DNA of 64,000 nucleotides from an uncultured Bacteroidales bacterium (GTDB lineage Bacteria; Bacteroidota; Bacteroidia; Bacteroidales; UBA932): contig ONSU01000018.1 of assembly GCA_900320545.1 (NCBI GenBank), forward strand, positions 1 through 64,000. The letters are read 5' to 3'. The notes under the pieces were generated by a model. That model was not told the DNA's origin, ran no database searches, and worked only from the letters and a program-made list of their open reading frames with translations. Positions 23,091-31,882 of the stretch are shown here, in pieces (within the stretch, counting starts at the first letter, position 1; each line of letters begins with the position of its first letter). Both the position numbers and the translations under genes were made by a program.

Positions 23091-23762
23091 TTACTCGCAG
23101 ACGGGACGGATCATGAAGCCGTCCCACGGGGCGGTATCAATCACCGAGTAGGCCTCTTCGTCAGGGGTCGGATAGATAACGTAGCTGTACTGAATATCCT
23201 CGTATTCGTCGGTATCCGACGCCCAATAGTAGCCGGACCGGCCAATCTCCCGGACGGAATTGTCCCGTTTGTATCCTCCCATCGGGAAATAAATGCTATT
23301 GTTGTTTTTGAGGTTGGTATATTTTGCCATTTTGACCCCGTTGATCATTTCATGGGTAAGATGACACGTTCGTCTCAGGGCCTTCAATTCTTCGCCGGTA
23401 GGCATCCGCCAGTTTCCGCCCAGCTTCTCCCGCACGACATCGCGGCCGGCTTTCGTCAGATTGGATGGTGCTGTCTTCAATGTATAGTTTTCCTCCGTGT
23501 AGGATTCCTTCGCCGCCATTTCGCCCCAGGCATAGTAGTCCCCATAATCCGCCGGGTAAGAAGCGCCCAGATTGAAAGAGGCCCACTTGATTGACAATCC
23601 ATCAATGCCCATATCCACCGCCGTCGGCATCGGAGTCTTTCCATCCGCGCCATACGTCAGGTTATCGGAAGGTTTGTCAAGGGGTTCTGACTTCTTGCAG
23701 GAGAGAATGGCACAGCACAGGCAAAGGCCGGCCAGAAGAAGAGAAAAAGCTTTTCGCATCAT
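23091..23762 (-). CDS. FISUMP-like surface lipoprotein
   Basis: The 223-residue protein has a lipoprotein signal ending AILSCKK and the pattern IDGLSIKWASFNLGASYPADYGDYYAWGE with WRMPTGEELKAL and a C-terminal GFMIRPVCE. This is typical of Fibrobacter-type major paralogous domain proteins in Bacteroidota. The function of that domain is not known; export to the outer membrane is likely. Confidence 0.8.
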   Translation of the reverse strand: MMRKAFSLLLAGLCLCCAILSCKKSEPLDKPSDNLTYGADGKTPMPTAVDMGIDGLSIKWASFNLGASYPADYGDYYAWGEMAAKESYTEENYTLKTAPSNLTKAGRDVVREKLGGNWRMPTGEELKALRRTCHLTHEMINGVKMAKYTNLKNNNSIYFPMGGYKRDNSVREIGRSGYYWASDTDEYEDIQYSYVIYPTPDEEAYSVIDTAPWDGFMIRPVCE

Positions 23763-23834
23763 ATTTATTAAAATTTTATTTTCTGCTAATTTATAATTTA
23801 TTTCCGAAAATACAAACCTATCGCAAATTCTTCT

Positions 23835-23997
23835 TATATTTGTAGTTGATCAAATTCTGCCGAAGGTGAACTTACTCAAATTTTTCCTGACCCTCTCTAC
23901 CGTCGCACGCCCAAGAAGGCTACTCTTTTAGCATCGGTAGTTCTTCCGGAGGATATGCGAGTATGTGATTAAGCAATAACTATTAACAAATTATACA
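23835..23997 (+). promoter_or_regulatory. Promoter and long leader of the hexuronate transporter
   Basis: TATATTTG (23835-23842) is a full -7 match. The leader to ATG at 23998 is about 150 nt, much longer than others here, and contains CTACCG/CGGTAG (23918-23940 region) that could pair. No known riboswitch class is evident to me. Confidence 0.5.
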
Positions 23998-25449
23998 ATG
24001 TCAACACAAAACAAACTGATGACCAACTGGCGCTGGTGGCTGTGCTCGCTGCTGTTTGTCGCTACGACGGTCAATTACCTGGACCGCCAGGTCCTCTCCC
24101 TCACTTACGAAGAATTCATCAAGCCCGAATTCCACTGGACGGACGCCAATTACGGCACCATCACGTCCTTCTTCTCCATCTTCTACGCCATCGCGTGCCT
24201 GTTTGCGGGCAAGTTCGTCGACTGGATGGGCACCAAGAAGGGATACCTTATCGCCATCGGCGTATGGTCCGGAGGCGCCTGCCTCCACGCCGCCTGCGGC
24301 TGGGCCACAGCGCATCTGACCGGGATGGGCAGCGTCGCCGCAATGCGCGCCGTCGAAATCGGCTCCAACGCCGCCCTGGCCATCTCCGCCACATCCGTCT
24401 GGCTCTTCCTCCTGTGCCGGGGTATTCTGGCGCTCGGTGAAGCGGGCAACTTCCCCGCCGCCATCAAGGTGACGGCGGAATATTATCCCAAGAAGGACCG
24501 CGCCTTTGCCACCTCTATCTTCAATGCAGGTGCTTCCGTCGGCGCCCTCGCCGCCCCGCTCTGCATCCCGCCGCTCGCCAAGGCGCTCGGCTGGGAATGG
24601 GCGTTTATCATCATCGGTGGACTGGGCTTCCTCTGGATGTTCTTCTGGCAGTTTATGTACGACAAGCCCGAGAAATCGAAACACGTCAATGAAGCCGAAC
24701 TGGAATACATTCACCAGGATGACGCCGCTGAAGCTGCCGAAAAGGCCGCCCTCGCCGCCGAAAAGACCATCCCGATGCTCCAATGCTTCAAGTACAAGCA
24801 GACCTGGGCCTTCATCGTCGGCAAATTCTTCACCGACGGCGTATGGTGGTTCTTCCTGTTCTGGGCACCTTCCTACTTCAGCAACCAGTTCCAGGCTCCC
24901 GCCACTTCCGGCCTCGGCCAGGCGCTGATCTTCACGCTCTACGCCATCGTGACGGCGGTTTCCATCGGAGGCGGCTACCTGCCCAAGATTTTCGTTGACA
25001 AGAAGGGGATGAACCCGTATGCAGGCCGTATGCTGGCGATGCTCATCTTCGCCTTCTTCCCGCTCTGCGCGCTGATGGCCCAGCCGATGGGCGTCCACTT
25101 CAACACGCCCTGGTGGCCGGCCATCCTCATCGGTCTTGCCGCAGCCGGGCATCAGGCCTGGAGCGCCAATCTCTTCTCCACGATTGGGGATATGTTCCCG
25201 AAGGGCGCCATCGCCACCGTCACCGGCATCGGTGCCATGGCAGGCGGCGTCGGCTCGATGATCATCCAGAAAGCCGCCGGTAACCTGTTCACTTACGCGG
25301 AAAATGCCGGAGCAGCCTTCACCTTCCTCGGCTTCGAGGGCAAGCCCGCCGGCTACTTCATCGTCTTCTGCTTCTGCGGTCTGGCTTACCTCATCGCCTG
25401 GAGCATTATGAAGGCCCTGGTACCGAAGTACAAGCCCATCGAGGTGTAA
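23998..25449 (+). CDS. MFS hexuronate permease (ExuT-like)
   Basis: The 483-residue protein has about 12 membrane segments and the anion:cation symporter family signature TTVNYLDRQVLSLTYEEF near residue 20, DWMGTKKGY and RGILALGEAGNFPAAIK. E. coli ExuT and Bacteroidota uronate permeases share these. It probably brings galacturonate or glucuronate across the inner membrane. It is monocistronic and ends at a bidirectional terminator. Confidence 0.85.
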   Translation: MSTQNKLMTNWRWWLCSLLFVATTVNYLDRQVLSLTYEEFIKPEFHWTDANYGTITSFFSIFYAIACLFAGKFVDWMGTKKGYLIAIGVWSGGACLHAACGWATAHLTGMGSVAAMRAVEIGSNAALAISATSVWLFLLCRGILALGEAGNFPAAIKVTAEYYPKKDRAFATSIFNAGASVGALAAPLCIPPLAKALGWEWAFIIIGGLGFLWMFFWQFMYDKPEKSKHVNEAELEYIHQDDAAEAAEKAALAAEKTIPMLQCFKYKQTWAFIVGKFFTDGVWWFFLFWAPSYFSNQFQAPATSGLGQALIFTLYAIVTAVSIGGGYLPKIFVDKKGMNPYAGRMLAMLIFAFFPLCALMAQPMGVHFNTPWWPAILIGLAAAGHQAWSANLFSTIGDMFPKGAIATVTGIGAMAGGVGSMIIQKAAGNLFTYAENAGAAFTFLGFEGKPAGYFIVFCFCGLAYLIAWSIMKALVPKYKPIEV

Positions 25450-25480
25450 ATCACAAATCGCTGTTTTACAAAGAGATACA

Positions 25481-25516
25481 AAAAAGGCCTTACTCAAAAA
25501 TGAGTAAGGCCTTTTT
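25481..25516. terminator. Bidirectional intrinsic terminator
   Basis: AAAAAGGCCTTACTC and GAGTAAGGCCTTTTT are exact 15-bp complements, giving a T-run on both strands between the transporter and the convergent DUF4861 gene. Confidence 0.9.
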
Positions 25517-25540
25517 CATAATCAGTTGGTTCCGTGTAAC

Positions 25541-26395
25541 TTACATTTTACGGACAACGTCGAACCAGGCGTCCGCGGTCTGGAGGTCGCCCTTGGACCA
25601 GCAGGAGCCGAAGCTGTAGCAAACCTTTTCGCCCGAAACGACCTTCTTGAGCAGGAGGGCGTGGTCGAGGTCCTCGCGGAGAACGACTTCGTCGGCACCG
25701 GGCATCACGACGGCGACGCCGAGCATGCCGTCCTCAGGCTCTACGCTCTGGTCGGAGGCCTTTTCCCAAATGGCATAGCGGTCCTCTGCGGCCAGCTTCT
25801 CGACGATGGTTTCCTGTGCACCGTGCAGCTTGATGCCGGCGGCGACGACAAGAGAATCCGCACCGCTGAAGGTGTAAGTATCCTCAACCTCCACGAAATA
25901 GGTGTCGGCGCAGACCGTCACCTTTTTGTCGAGCGCTACGGAAATGCCGTCGGCCGCATCCCAGGCGGGATAATGCAGGACGAACACCACCTTCTCCGGC
26001 TCCTCGGTGAGAATCTCATACGAGCGGTAGTTGGTCGCCGGGAAACGGAGCGAATCGGCGATAAACGGCACCGATGCACCGCCTCCGAGAGACACCGCCA
26101 CCTTGTAGCAGTCTTTGCCGCCGTGATCGTGGTGATAATAGCCGGCATCCTCCACAGCGTGGGCGTACCAGTCATTCGCCACGAGGGCTCCGGGCAACTT
26201 GACCCAGATGTCCACTCCGGGCGAAGTGGGATTGCCCTCGAGGGCTTCGCCGTAGAAACGGCCGGCCACGAGGTTGTTCTCGAACACGAAATCATCGGCC
26301 CGCTCGGGAACGAACCGCGCCATCACTTTCTGCTCGGGGGCCTTGCAGGCGAGGAGGCAGCACAGGGCCGCCAATATAAGAACTAGTCTCTTCAT
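25541..26395 (-). CDS. DUF4861 lipoprotein
   Basis: The 284-residue protein has a lipoprotein signal ending CCLLACKA and the DUF4861 pattern (FVPERADDFVFENN, DIWVKLPGALVANDWYA, YYHHDHGGKDCYKV). DUF4861 proteins are common in pectin utilisation loci of Bacteroidota. A role on uronate oligosaccharides is likely, the reaction unknown. It is last in the gntR-kduD-kduI transcript, separated from kduI by palindromic repeats. Confidence 0.8.
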   Translation of the reverse strand: MKRLVLILAALCCLLACKAPEQKVMARFVPERADDFVFENNLVAGRFYGEALEGNPTSPGVDIWVKLPGALVANDWYAHAVEDAGYYHHDHGGKDCYKVAVSLGGGASVPFIADSLRFPATNYRSYEILTEEPEKVVFVLHYPAWDAADGISVALDKKVTVCADTYFVEVEDTYTFSGADSLVVAAGIKLHGAQETIVEKLAAEDRYAIWEKASDQSVEPEDGMLGVAVVMPGADEVVLREDLDHALLLKKVVSGEKVCYSFGSCWSKGDLQTADAWFDVVRKM

Positions 26396-26413
26396 AAATA
26401 TGTTGGATTAAAG

Positions 26414-26484
26414 ATTCCCGGGACAAGCCCGGGAATGACATTTCCGACAAGCCCAGGAATGACAATTCCGACAAGCCCGGGAAT
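26414..26484. repeat. Three tandem short palindromic repeats, copies 5-7
   Basis: A perfect copy ATTCCCGGG-acaag-CCCGGGAAT (26414-26436) is followed by two shorter ones that have kept TTCCGACAAGCCC and GGGAATG. They fill the gap between kduI and the DUF4861 gene. Confidence 0.8.
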
Positions 26485-26489
26485 GGCAA

Positions 26490-27335
26490 TTATTTCAGAT
26501 CCGTCGTGGCGACACCGTCCATGTCGCCGTAGTCGTCATTCTCGCCGCACATACCCCAGATGAAGGTGTAGTTGCGCGTAGCGCAGGCGGCGTGGATACT
26601 CCACTGCGGGCTGATGACGGCCTGCTCGTTGTGCATCCAGATGTGACGCGTCTCCTGCGGCTCGCCCATGAAGTGGCAGACAGCGGCGTCGGAGGGCAGT
26701 TCGAAGTAGAAATAGACCTCCATGCGACGGTCGTGTGTATGGGCCGGCATCGTGTTCCAGGTGCTGCCCGGAGCGAGCTCGGTCATGCCCATCTGGAGCT
26801 GGCAGCACGGCACGACCTCCTTTACAAGAAGGCGGTTAATGGTGCGCTCGTTGCTCTCTTCGAGGCTTCCGAGGTGCATCACGACGGCATCCTTCTTCGA
26901 CACCTTTTTGACACCGGTTTCCTTATGCGCGGTGGCGCTGTTGAAGTAGAAATGGGCCGGGGCCTCGGGCGAATCGCTGCAGAAGGTGATGTGCCGGTTG
27001 CCACGGCCGACATAGAGCGCCTCCTTGGTATCGAGGTGATAGACCTCCTCCCCTACCTTGACGCTGCCGGGGCCGCCGACATTGATGATGCCAACCTCGC
27101 GGCGCTGGGTGAAGAAGTCCGCCCGGAGCACGTCGGGGGCGGTCAGCACCAGTTCCTCCTTGACGGGAACGGCGCCGCCCGCGATGATGCGGTCGAACAT
27201 CGAATAGACCATGTTGATCTCGTCCGGAACCATTACGTTCTCGACGAGATATTCTTTACGGATACGCTCGGTATCATAGTGCTTCGCGTCCAGATTGCTG
27301 GAGGCTTGGCGTACGGTGCAGTTGATTTTGGACAT
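26490..27335 (-). CDS. kduI: 5-keto-4-deoxyuronate isomerase
   Basis: The 281-residue cupin begins MSKINCTVRQASSNLDAKHY and has the KduI blocks FFTQRREVGIINVGGPG, CCQLQMGMTELAPGSTWNTM followed by PAHTHDRRMEVYFYFEL (metal His and Glu), and ISPQWSIHAACATRNYTFIWG. It isomerises 4-deoxy-5-ketouronate released from unsaturated pectin fragments. It starts 2 bp after kduD. Confidence 0.93.
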   Translation of the reverse strand: MSKINCTVRQASSNLDAKHYDTERIRKEYLVENVMVPDEINMVYSMFDRIIAGGAVPVKEELVLTAPDVLRADFFTQRREVGIINVGGPGSVKVGEEVYHLDTKEALYVGRGNRHITFCSDSPEAPAHFYFNSATAHKETGVKKVSKKDAVVMHLGSLEESNERTINRLLVKEVVPCCQLQMGMTELAPGSTWNTMPAHTHDRRMEVYFYFELPSDAAVCHFMGEPQETRHIWMHNEQAVISPQWSIHAACATRNYTFIWGMCGENDDYGDMDGVATTDLK

Positions 27336-27337
27336 GA

Positions 27338-28141
27338 TTACTTGGGTTGTTTGCCGATGTAAGCCAGGATACCGCCGTCCACATAGAGGATGTGGCCGTT
27401 GACGGCATCGGAAGCGTGGGAAGCGAGGAATACGGCCGGTCCGCCGAGCTCTTCGGGCTCGAGCCAGCGACCCGCGGGGGTCTTGGCGCAGATGAAGCTG
27501 TCGAAAGGATGACGGCTGCCGTCGGGCTGCTTCTCGCGGAGCGGAGCGGTCTGCGGCGTGGCGATGTAGCCGGGGCCGATGCCGTTGCACTGGATATTGT
27601 ATTCACCATACTCGGAGCAGATGTTGCGGGTAAGCATCTTCAGACCGCCCTTCGCGGCGGCATAGGCGGAAACCGTCTCGCGGCCGAGTTCGGACATCAT
27701 CGAGCAGATGTTGATGATCTTGCCTTCGCGGCGCTCCATCATCTCGGGAAGCACGGCGCTCGACACGATGAACGGAGCCACCAGATCGACGTCAATCACC
27801 TGCTGGAACTCACGACGCTCCATCTCGTGCATCGGGATGCGCTTGATGATACCGGCGTTGTTGACAAGAATGTCGATCTGGCCGACTTCCTCGTGGATCT
27901 TCTCCACCAGTGCCTTGACGGCGACCTCGTCGGTCACGTCGCAGACATAGCCGTGCACGTTCTTGATGCCCGCCTCGGCATAGTTGGCGAGACCCCGCTG
28001 GAGCGCGGCCTCGTTGATGTCGTTGAAGATGATGTTCTTGATGCCGGCCGCGACGAACGCTTTGGCGATGTTGAAGCCGATGCCGTAGGAAGCGCCGGTG
28101 ATCCAGGCGTTCTTCCCTTCGAGTGAAAACAGATTGGCCAT
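27338..28141 (-). CDS. kduD: 2-keto-3-deoxygluconate oxidoreductase (SDR)
   Basis: The 267-residue SDR has the cofactor loop TGASYGIGFNIA, NNAG, and the catalytic S-Y-K (ICSMMSELG, SAYAAAKGG). The C-terminal PDGSRHPFDSFICAKTPAGRW is typical of KduD rather than other SDRs. It reduces 2,5-diketo-3-deoxygluconate to KDG. Start at 28141 fits the family; the frame stays open upstream only by chance. Confidence 0.9.
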   Translation of the reverse strand: MANLFSLEGKNAWITGASYGIGFNIAKAFVAAGIKNIIFNDINEAALQRGLANYAEAGIKNVHGYVCDVTDEVAVKALVEKIHEEVGQIDILVNNAGIIKRIPMHEMERREFQQVIDVDLVAPFIVSSAVLPEMMERREGKIINICSMMSELGRETVSAYAAAKGGLKMLTRNICSEYGEYNIQCNGIGPGYIATPQTAPLREKQPDGSRHPFDSFICAKTPAGRWLEPEELGGPAVFLASHASDAVNGHILYVDGGILAYIGKQPK

Positions 28142-28167
28142 ATAAATGAAAAGTTTAAAATGAGTTT

Positions 28168-28887
28168 CTAGATACGGGTGCGGGGAATACGGTTGTCGCG
28201 ATAATCCTCCGAGAAGGAAGCTATGGCTTTGAAATGATTGCGAATACACTGCTGGGCGGCATCGGGGTCGGAACGGACGATGCAGGACAGCATTTCCTCG
28301 TGCTCGGCGGCCACGCTCGAGGGTTCGACCTTGCAGGCGCCGAGGCTGCGGTAGTACTTCAGCACGTCGGGCGTGATGCTGAGGAGCAGCGACGCGATGA
28401 CGGGATTGTGCGACGCCCGTGCGATGCAGAGGTGGAAGGCCAGGTCTTTCTCGTCCCGGAGCGGGGTATTCATGGAGGCGATGAATTCGTCCAGCGTGGC
28501 GCGGATATCGGCGATGTCCGCCTCGTCCCGGTTGAGGGCGCACAGGCGGATAGCCTCCGTCTCCAGAAGGACACGGACCTGCACGAGCGAATAGAAATCG
28601 AATCCATCGATCTCCAGGATGTTGTGGATCTGATTTTTCAGGACCGAAAGGGTCTGGTCGGCGAGGACCGTTCCGCTCTGGGGATAGGTCCTGACGATGC
28701 CGTAGATCTCGAGACGCTGGATGGCGCCGCGCACGTGGGCCCGGCTTACACCGACCTCTTCCGCGAGTTTCCGCTCAGCGGGAAGACGGTCACAGGGCTT
28801 GAGATCTCCCTTCTCAAGCAGTTGAAGGATATGGAGGGCGACTTTCCTTTCCTGGGAAGTCTGGGCGGCGGCTTTATCTTTAGACAT
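28168..28887 (-). CDS. GntR-family regulator with FCD domain (UxuR/ExuR-like)
   Basis: The 239-residue protein has a winged helix-turn-helix near residues 15-75 (LPAERKLAEEVGVSRAHVRG) and an all-helical FCD ligand domain with conserved His (FHLCIARASHNPV). It is first in an operon with kduD and kduI. FadR-subgroup regulators bind TGGTnnACCA palindromes, and such sites stand at 29934 and 50363, with half sites at its own promoter. The effector is probably a uronate intermediate. Confidence 0.85.
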   Translation of the reverse strand: MSKDKAAAQTSQERKVALHILQLLEKGDLKPCDRLPAERKLAEEVGVSRAHVRGAIQRLEIYGIVRTYPQSGTVLADQTLSVLKNQIHNILEIDGFDFYSLVQVRVLLETEAIRLCALNRDEADIADIRATLDEFIASMNTPLRDEKDLAFHLCIARASHNPVIASLLLSITPDVLKYYRSLGACKVEPSSVAAEHEEMLSCIVRSDPDAAQQCIRNHFKAIASFSEDYRDNRIPRTRI

Positions 28888-28905
28888 AGGTTATTGTCAA
28901 TCGTA

Positions 28906-28938
28906 CAAATTTACGAAAAATAACCAATTCAACCAATT
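28906..28938 (-). promoter_or_regulatory. Promoter and GntR half sites upstream of gntR
   Basis: TAAATTTG (28913-28906, minus) is the -7 element. AACCAATT occurs twice with a 9-bp period (28922-28929, 28931-28938), covering the -33 region. The second unit reaches the stop codon of the lyase gene. Confidence 0.55.
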
Positions 28939-29900
28939 TAATTCGTGAGTTTTTCGATATAAAAATCGGCAAAATTCAGCACCTCGTCGCGAAGTTGCGG
29001 AGCGAGCACGTGATTCTTGCCCAGCGAGCGGTAAATCCCCCATTTCGGGCGGAGTCCGGTGGTGCCGGTACGCCAGAGATCGAGGCCGGATTTGTCCAGT
29101 TCGACCAGTTTTTTGCCGTCGGACATCCGGTAGATAACCAGTTGGTAACGACCGTTTTGGGCAAATTTCACCGTCTCGGTCACCGTTACCCATTCCCCGA
29201 GGAAATCCGCCAGATTGACCTTCTTGAGATAATTGTTCGAGGCATTGTCCTCGGTCCGGCCGACGTGGATGACCTGGAACTGCTGCCCCCCGCTCGAAAG
29301 AGAGCGGCAGGTAAAGGTGATGAGCGGCATCCCGACATCGGCGGTGCCATCGGAGTTGTCGATGCCTTTGAGCTGATGGATGTGGCAGAAATTGGTCGTC
29401 GTCTGGAACCCCTCTGGAAGGCGGAACTTCCAGCTGATCCGGAGCGTCTCCCCCTCCTGCGCCACCAGGGCGGCGGGCGACTTGCCGTCGGTCTTGATCT
29501 CGTTGCGCTGGCGGTCGGTGATCTCCGGTTTGCCCCGGTCGTCGTCATTCTCCACGTGGATGTAGAAATCGAAGACGGGACGCTTCAGGATGTCATCGGT
29601 ATGCTGGCGGATGTGGCGCCAGGGAGCGGAAGCGTGCGCGCCGGAATTGTCCGGCGGCTCCATGTTGTATCCGCGCGAGAGAATCAGTTCATACGTTCCC
29701 TCATCGTTGCCGTCGGCATAGAGCATCCCTTCCTTGAGCTCCTGGGGCGGTTCGTCGACAATGGGAGTGTCCTCCTCTTCGTCGGAAGGATTCGAGGGCT
29801 GTGTCGGCTTTCCGCCGGGGACGGGATCGGGAATGACGAATCCGCTGCTGCATGCCGCCATCAGGATGGGCATCGAAAAAAGAATGTGGCGTATTTTCAT
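28938..29900 (-). CDS. Jelly-roll polysaccharide lyase, lipoprotein
   Basis: The 320-residue protein has a lipoprotein signal ending MAACSSG, a Pro/Asp/Glu-rich linker to about residue 60, and a concanavalin A-like domain. Blocks ITDRQRNEIKT, NFCHIHQLKGID and RPKWGIYRSLG sit where PL7 and similar lyases have R-x-E-x-R, QxH and the YxKxGxYxQ tyrosine. A basic/His/Tyr cleft is thus likely. Alginate is the probable substrate because the GntR operator links it to the PL6/PL17 operon. The exact PL family is uncertain (PL7-like or PF14099-type). Confidence 0.6.
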   Translation of the reverse strand: MKIRHILFSMPILMAACSSGFVIPDPVPGGKPTQPSNPSDEEEDTPIVDEPPQELKEGMLYADGNDEGTYELILSRGYNMEPPDNSGAHASAPWRHIRQHTDDILKRPVFDFYIHVENDDDRGKPEITDRQRNEIKTDGKSPAALVAQEGETLRISWKFRLPEGFQTTTNFCHIHQLKGIDNSDGTADVGMPLITFTCRSLSSGGQQFQVIHVGRTEDNASNNYLKKVNLADFLGEWVTVTETVKFAQNGRYQLVIYRMSDGKKLVELDKSGLDLWRTGTTGLRPKWGIYRSLGKNHVLAPQLRDEVLNFADFYIEKLTN

Positions 29901-29916
29901 CTTGATAACTTTTCGT

Positions 29917-29960
29917 TATATTTGCAATTGGTTATTGGTTGACCAATTTTTGCAAATATA
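29917..29960. promoter_or_regulatory. Face-to-face promoters with a central GntR operator
   Basis: TATATTTG on the plus strand (29917-29924) drives the esterase and TATATTTG on the minus strand (29960-29953) drives the lyase. Between them ATTGGTTGACCAAT (29934-29947) is an inverted repeat of the FadR/UxuR type, just downstream of both -7 elements. The transcripts would overlap head-on at their 5' ends. Confidence 0.7.
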
Positions 29961-29976
29961 ATAAAATTTGAACATT

Positions 29977-30972
29977 ATGAATCATTTTTCCCGCAAGGTA
30001 TGCATAATTCTTGCCATTCTCATGACGGGCAGCCCCGCGCTCTTCGCCCAGAAAGTGCCTACCAACAAGTATTCGATGAAGATGGAGCAGCGCGAGGACG
30101 GTTCCTACGTGCTCCAGAAGGAGAAGAATTACGCCAAGATCGTCGATCTGTCGGCGATTCCGGACCTGCTCGTCCCGTATGTCCATCAGAATGACCGGCT
30201 GACGGGCAAGCTCTACAACAAGACCCAGACCGAGGAGTTCATCTACAAGACCTGTGACGACTACGAACTGAAGCTGGCCGTCGACAAAGCCGTCACCGAG
30301 AAACCCGCTCCCGTGATGTTCTATATCCACGGCGGCGGTTGGGCGAGGGGAAATTTTGATTCTTCCCGCTCCCTGTCGAAGTATATGGCCCAGCAGCACG
30401 GCATCACCGGCGTCCGGGTTGAATATACCCTCGCTCCGCAGCCCGGCGCCAACGTTGAGGTCTCGATCCAGGATGTGCTGGATGCCGTTCAGTTTATTAT
30501 CAGCAGGGAGAAGGAACTCAATATCGATCCTTCCCGCATCGGCTTCCTCGGCACCTCGGCCGGTGGCCATCTCGCTGCCGTCGCTGCGATGAAGCACCCC
30601 GGGACCAAGGTCTTTGTCGGTTACTCCGGCATCTATGACCTGACAACCGCCAAAATCGTCCAGAAGACCAAGGATGAGCAACGAATCGCCTACTTCGAGG
30701 ACCGCGACGAGAAGGTCCTCCGCGAGACCTCTCCGCTCTACCTGATTCCCAAGAAGACCTCCATTGCAGCCCAGCTTTTCTGCGGCACCTGCGACATCAC
30801 CGTCGAGTGCACACAGAGCGAGGAATTCGCGGCCGCGCTGAAGCGTCACAAGGCCAAGGTGGACCTTCAGGTTTACCAGTACTACGATCACAACCTGTCC
30901 TCCAAGACCTCCGACAAGATGGAAGAAATCTTCTTTAAGACCGCCGATTTTATCGTCGCCAATCTGCTGTAA
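29977..30972 (+). CDS. Secreted alpha/beta-hydrolase esterase
   Basis: The 331-residue protein has a signal peptide ending ALFAQ, the oxyanion motif YIHGGGWARGNF, the nucleophile elbow GFLGTSAGGHLAA and a late His (YYDHNLSS). This is the hormone-sensitive-lipase-like carbohydrate esterase type. It may remove acetyl groups from uronate polymers; alginate of some bacteria is acetylated. It is monocistronic with its own terminator. Confidence 0.75.
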   Translation: MNHFSRKVCIILAILMTGSPALFAQKVPTNKYSMKMEQREDGSYVLQKEKNYAKIVDLSAIPDLLVPYVHQNDRLTGKLYNKTQTEEFIYKTCDDYELKLAVDKAVTEKPAPVMFYIHGGGWARGNFDSSRSLSKYMAQQHGITGVRVEYTLAPQPGANVEVSIQDVLDAVQFIISREKELNIDPSRIGFLGTSAGGHLAAVAAMKHPGTKVFVGYSGIYDLTTAKIVQKTKDEQRIAYFEDRDEKVLRETSPLYLIPKKTSIAAQLFCGTCDITVECTQSEEFAAALKRHKAKVDLQVYQYYDHNLSSKTSDKMEEIFFKTADFIVANLL

Positions 30973-31004
30973 AGCAGAAGTTACTCTCTGACAATAAGTT
31001 ACAC

Positions 31005-31038
31005 AAAACACCCTACTGGAAATCCAGTAGGGTGTTTT
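31005..31038. terminator. Bidirectional intrinsic terminator
   Basis: AAAACACCCTACTGGA and TCCAGTAGGGTGTTTT are exact 16-bp complements around a 2-nt loop, between the esterase and the convergent end of the alginate operon. Confidence 0.9.
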
Positions 31039-31075
31039 ACGTAAATAATTGAGGATCAGCCAGATCCAATTAACG

Positions 31076-31882
31076 CTACGAATGGGAGTTAACGTAGAAA
31101 TCGGCGAAACCCAGGGTTTCATCGCGAAGCTGTGAGGCGAGAGAGTGACCGGTCCCGAAAGAGCGGTAGATGCCCCACTTGGGCCTCATTCCCGCCGCAC
31201 CGGTCCGCCAGAGGCAGAGGGATGCGTTGCTGATTTTTACCAGCTCCCGGGAGTCTCTGACGCGTGTGATCGTGACGCTGTAGCTTCCGCTTACCGAGCA
31301 GGTCATCCGCTCCGTCACGCTCACCCATTCACCCAGCAAGTCCGACAGCGGCACATTGGCCAGGTAAGTCAACGTACTGCCTTCCGAGGAGGGAGAAACC
31401 TGGATCACCTGGAACTTCTGTCCGTCGCTTGTGGATCGGCAGGTGAAGGTAATCACCGGTTTGTCGATATCCGCCGTGCCGGCGCTGTTGTCGATGCCTT
31501 TTATCTGGTGGACATGGGTAAACTCTGTCGTAGTCTGCATTCCCTCAGGCAGACGGAAAAGCCACCGGCATTCCAGCGTCTGTCCCTGCTGTGCGACCAT
31601 AGAAGCGGGCGAACCGTTGTCGGTCTTCAACTCGTTGCGCTGACGGTCCACATCCTCGCCCTTGTTGGTATCCGTGTCAAGGTGGATATCCATCAGGAAC
31701 ATATTGCGGCCCAGGGTCGCATCGTATGCCTGGCGGATATGCCTCACGGCGGGAGAATGGTCCGCGTCCGGCGTCTCGTAGTTGTACCCTTTGCCGGTGA
31801 TCAGGGAATAGGTTCCCTCGTCGTCACCATCGGCGACGAGGGTTCCTTCTTCCGCTGGATCGACCGACGGGGCGGTCCCCCC
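31076..31882 (-). CDS. Second jelly-roll polysaccharide lyase, N-terminus unresolved
   Basis: The sequence is a paralogue of the lyase at 28938: DVDRQRNELKT, EFTHVHQIKGID, MRPKWGIYRSFG and the same C-terminus. The homology runs upstream of the first possible start (GTG at 31747), through GDDEGTYSLITGKGYNY, back to the TGA at 31885-31883 that ends the preceding gene, all in one frame. No ATG, signal peptide or lipobox is present. A run of six G follows the TGA. Either the start was lost by deletion, or an indel in the G run or the stop splits a longer frame. Confidence 0.6.
   Translation of the reverse strand, partial: GGTAPSVDPAEEGTLVADGDDEGTYSLITGKGYNYETPDADHSPAVRHIRQAYDATLGRNMFLMDIHLDTDTNKGEDVDRQRNELKTDNGSPASMVAQQGQTLECRWLFRLPEGMQTTTEFTHVHQIKGIDNSAGTADIDKPVITFTCRSTSDGQKFQVIQVSPSSEGSTLTYLANVPLSDLLGEWVSVTERMTCSVSGSYSVTITRVRDSRELVKISNASLCLWRTGAAGMRPKWGIYRSFGTGHSLASQLRDETLGFADFYVNSHS

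Noticed and set aside
23843..23997. Known metabolite riboswitch in the permease leader
   Set aside because: I could not find the core of any common riboswitch class; reported only as a possible structured leader.
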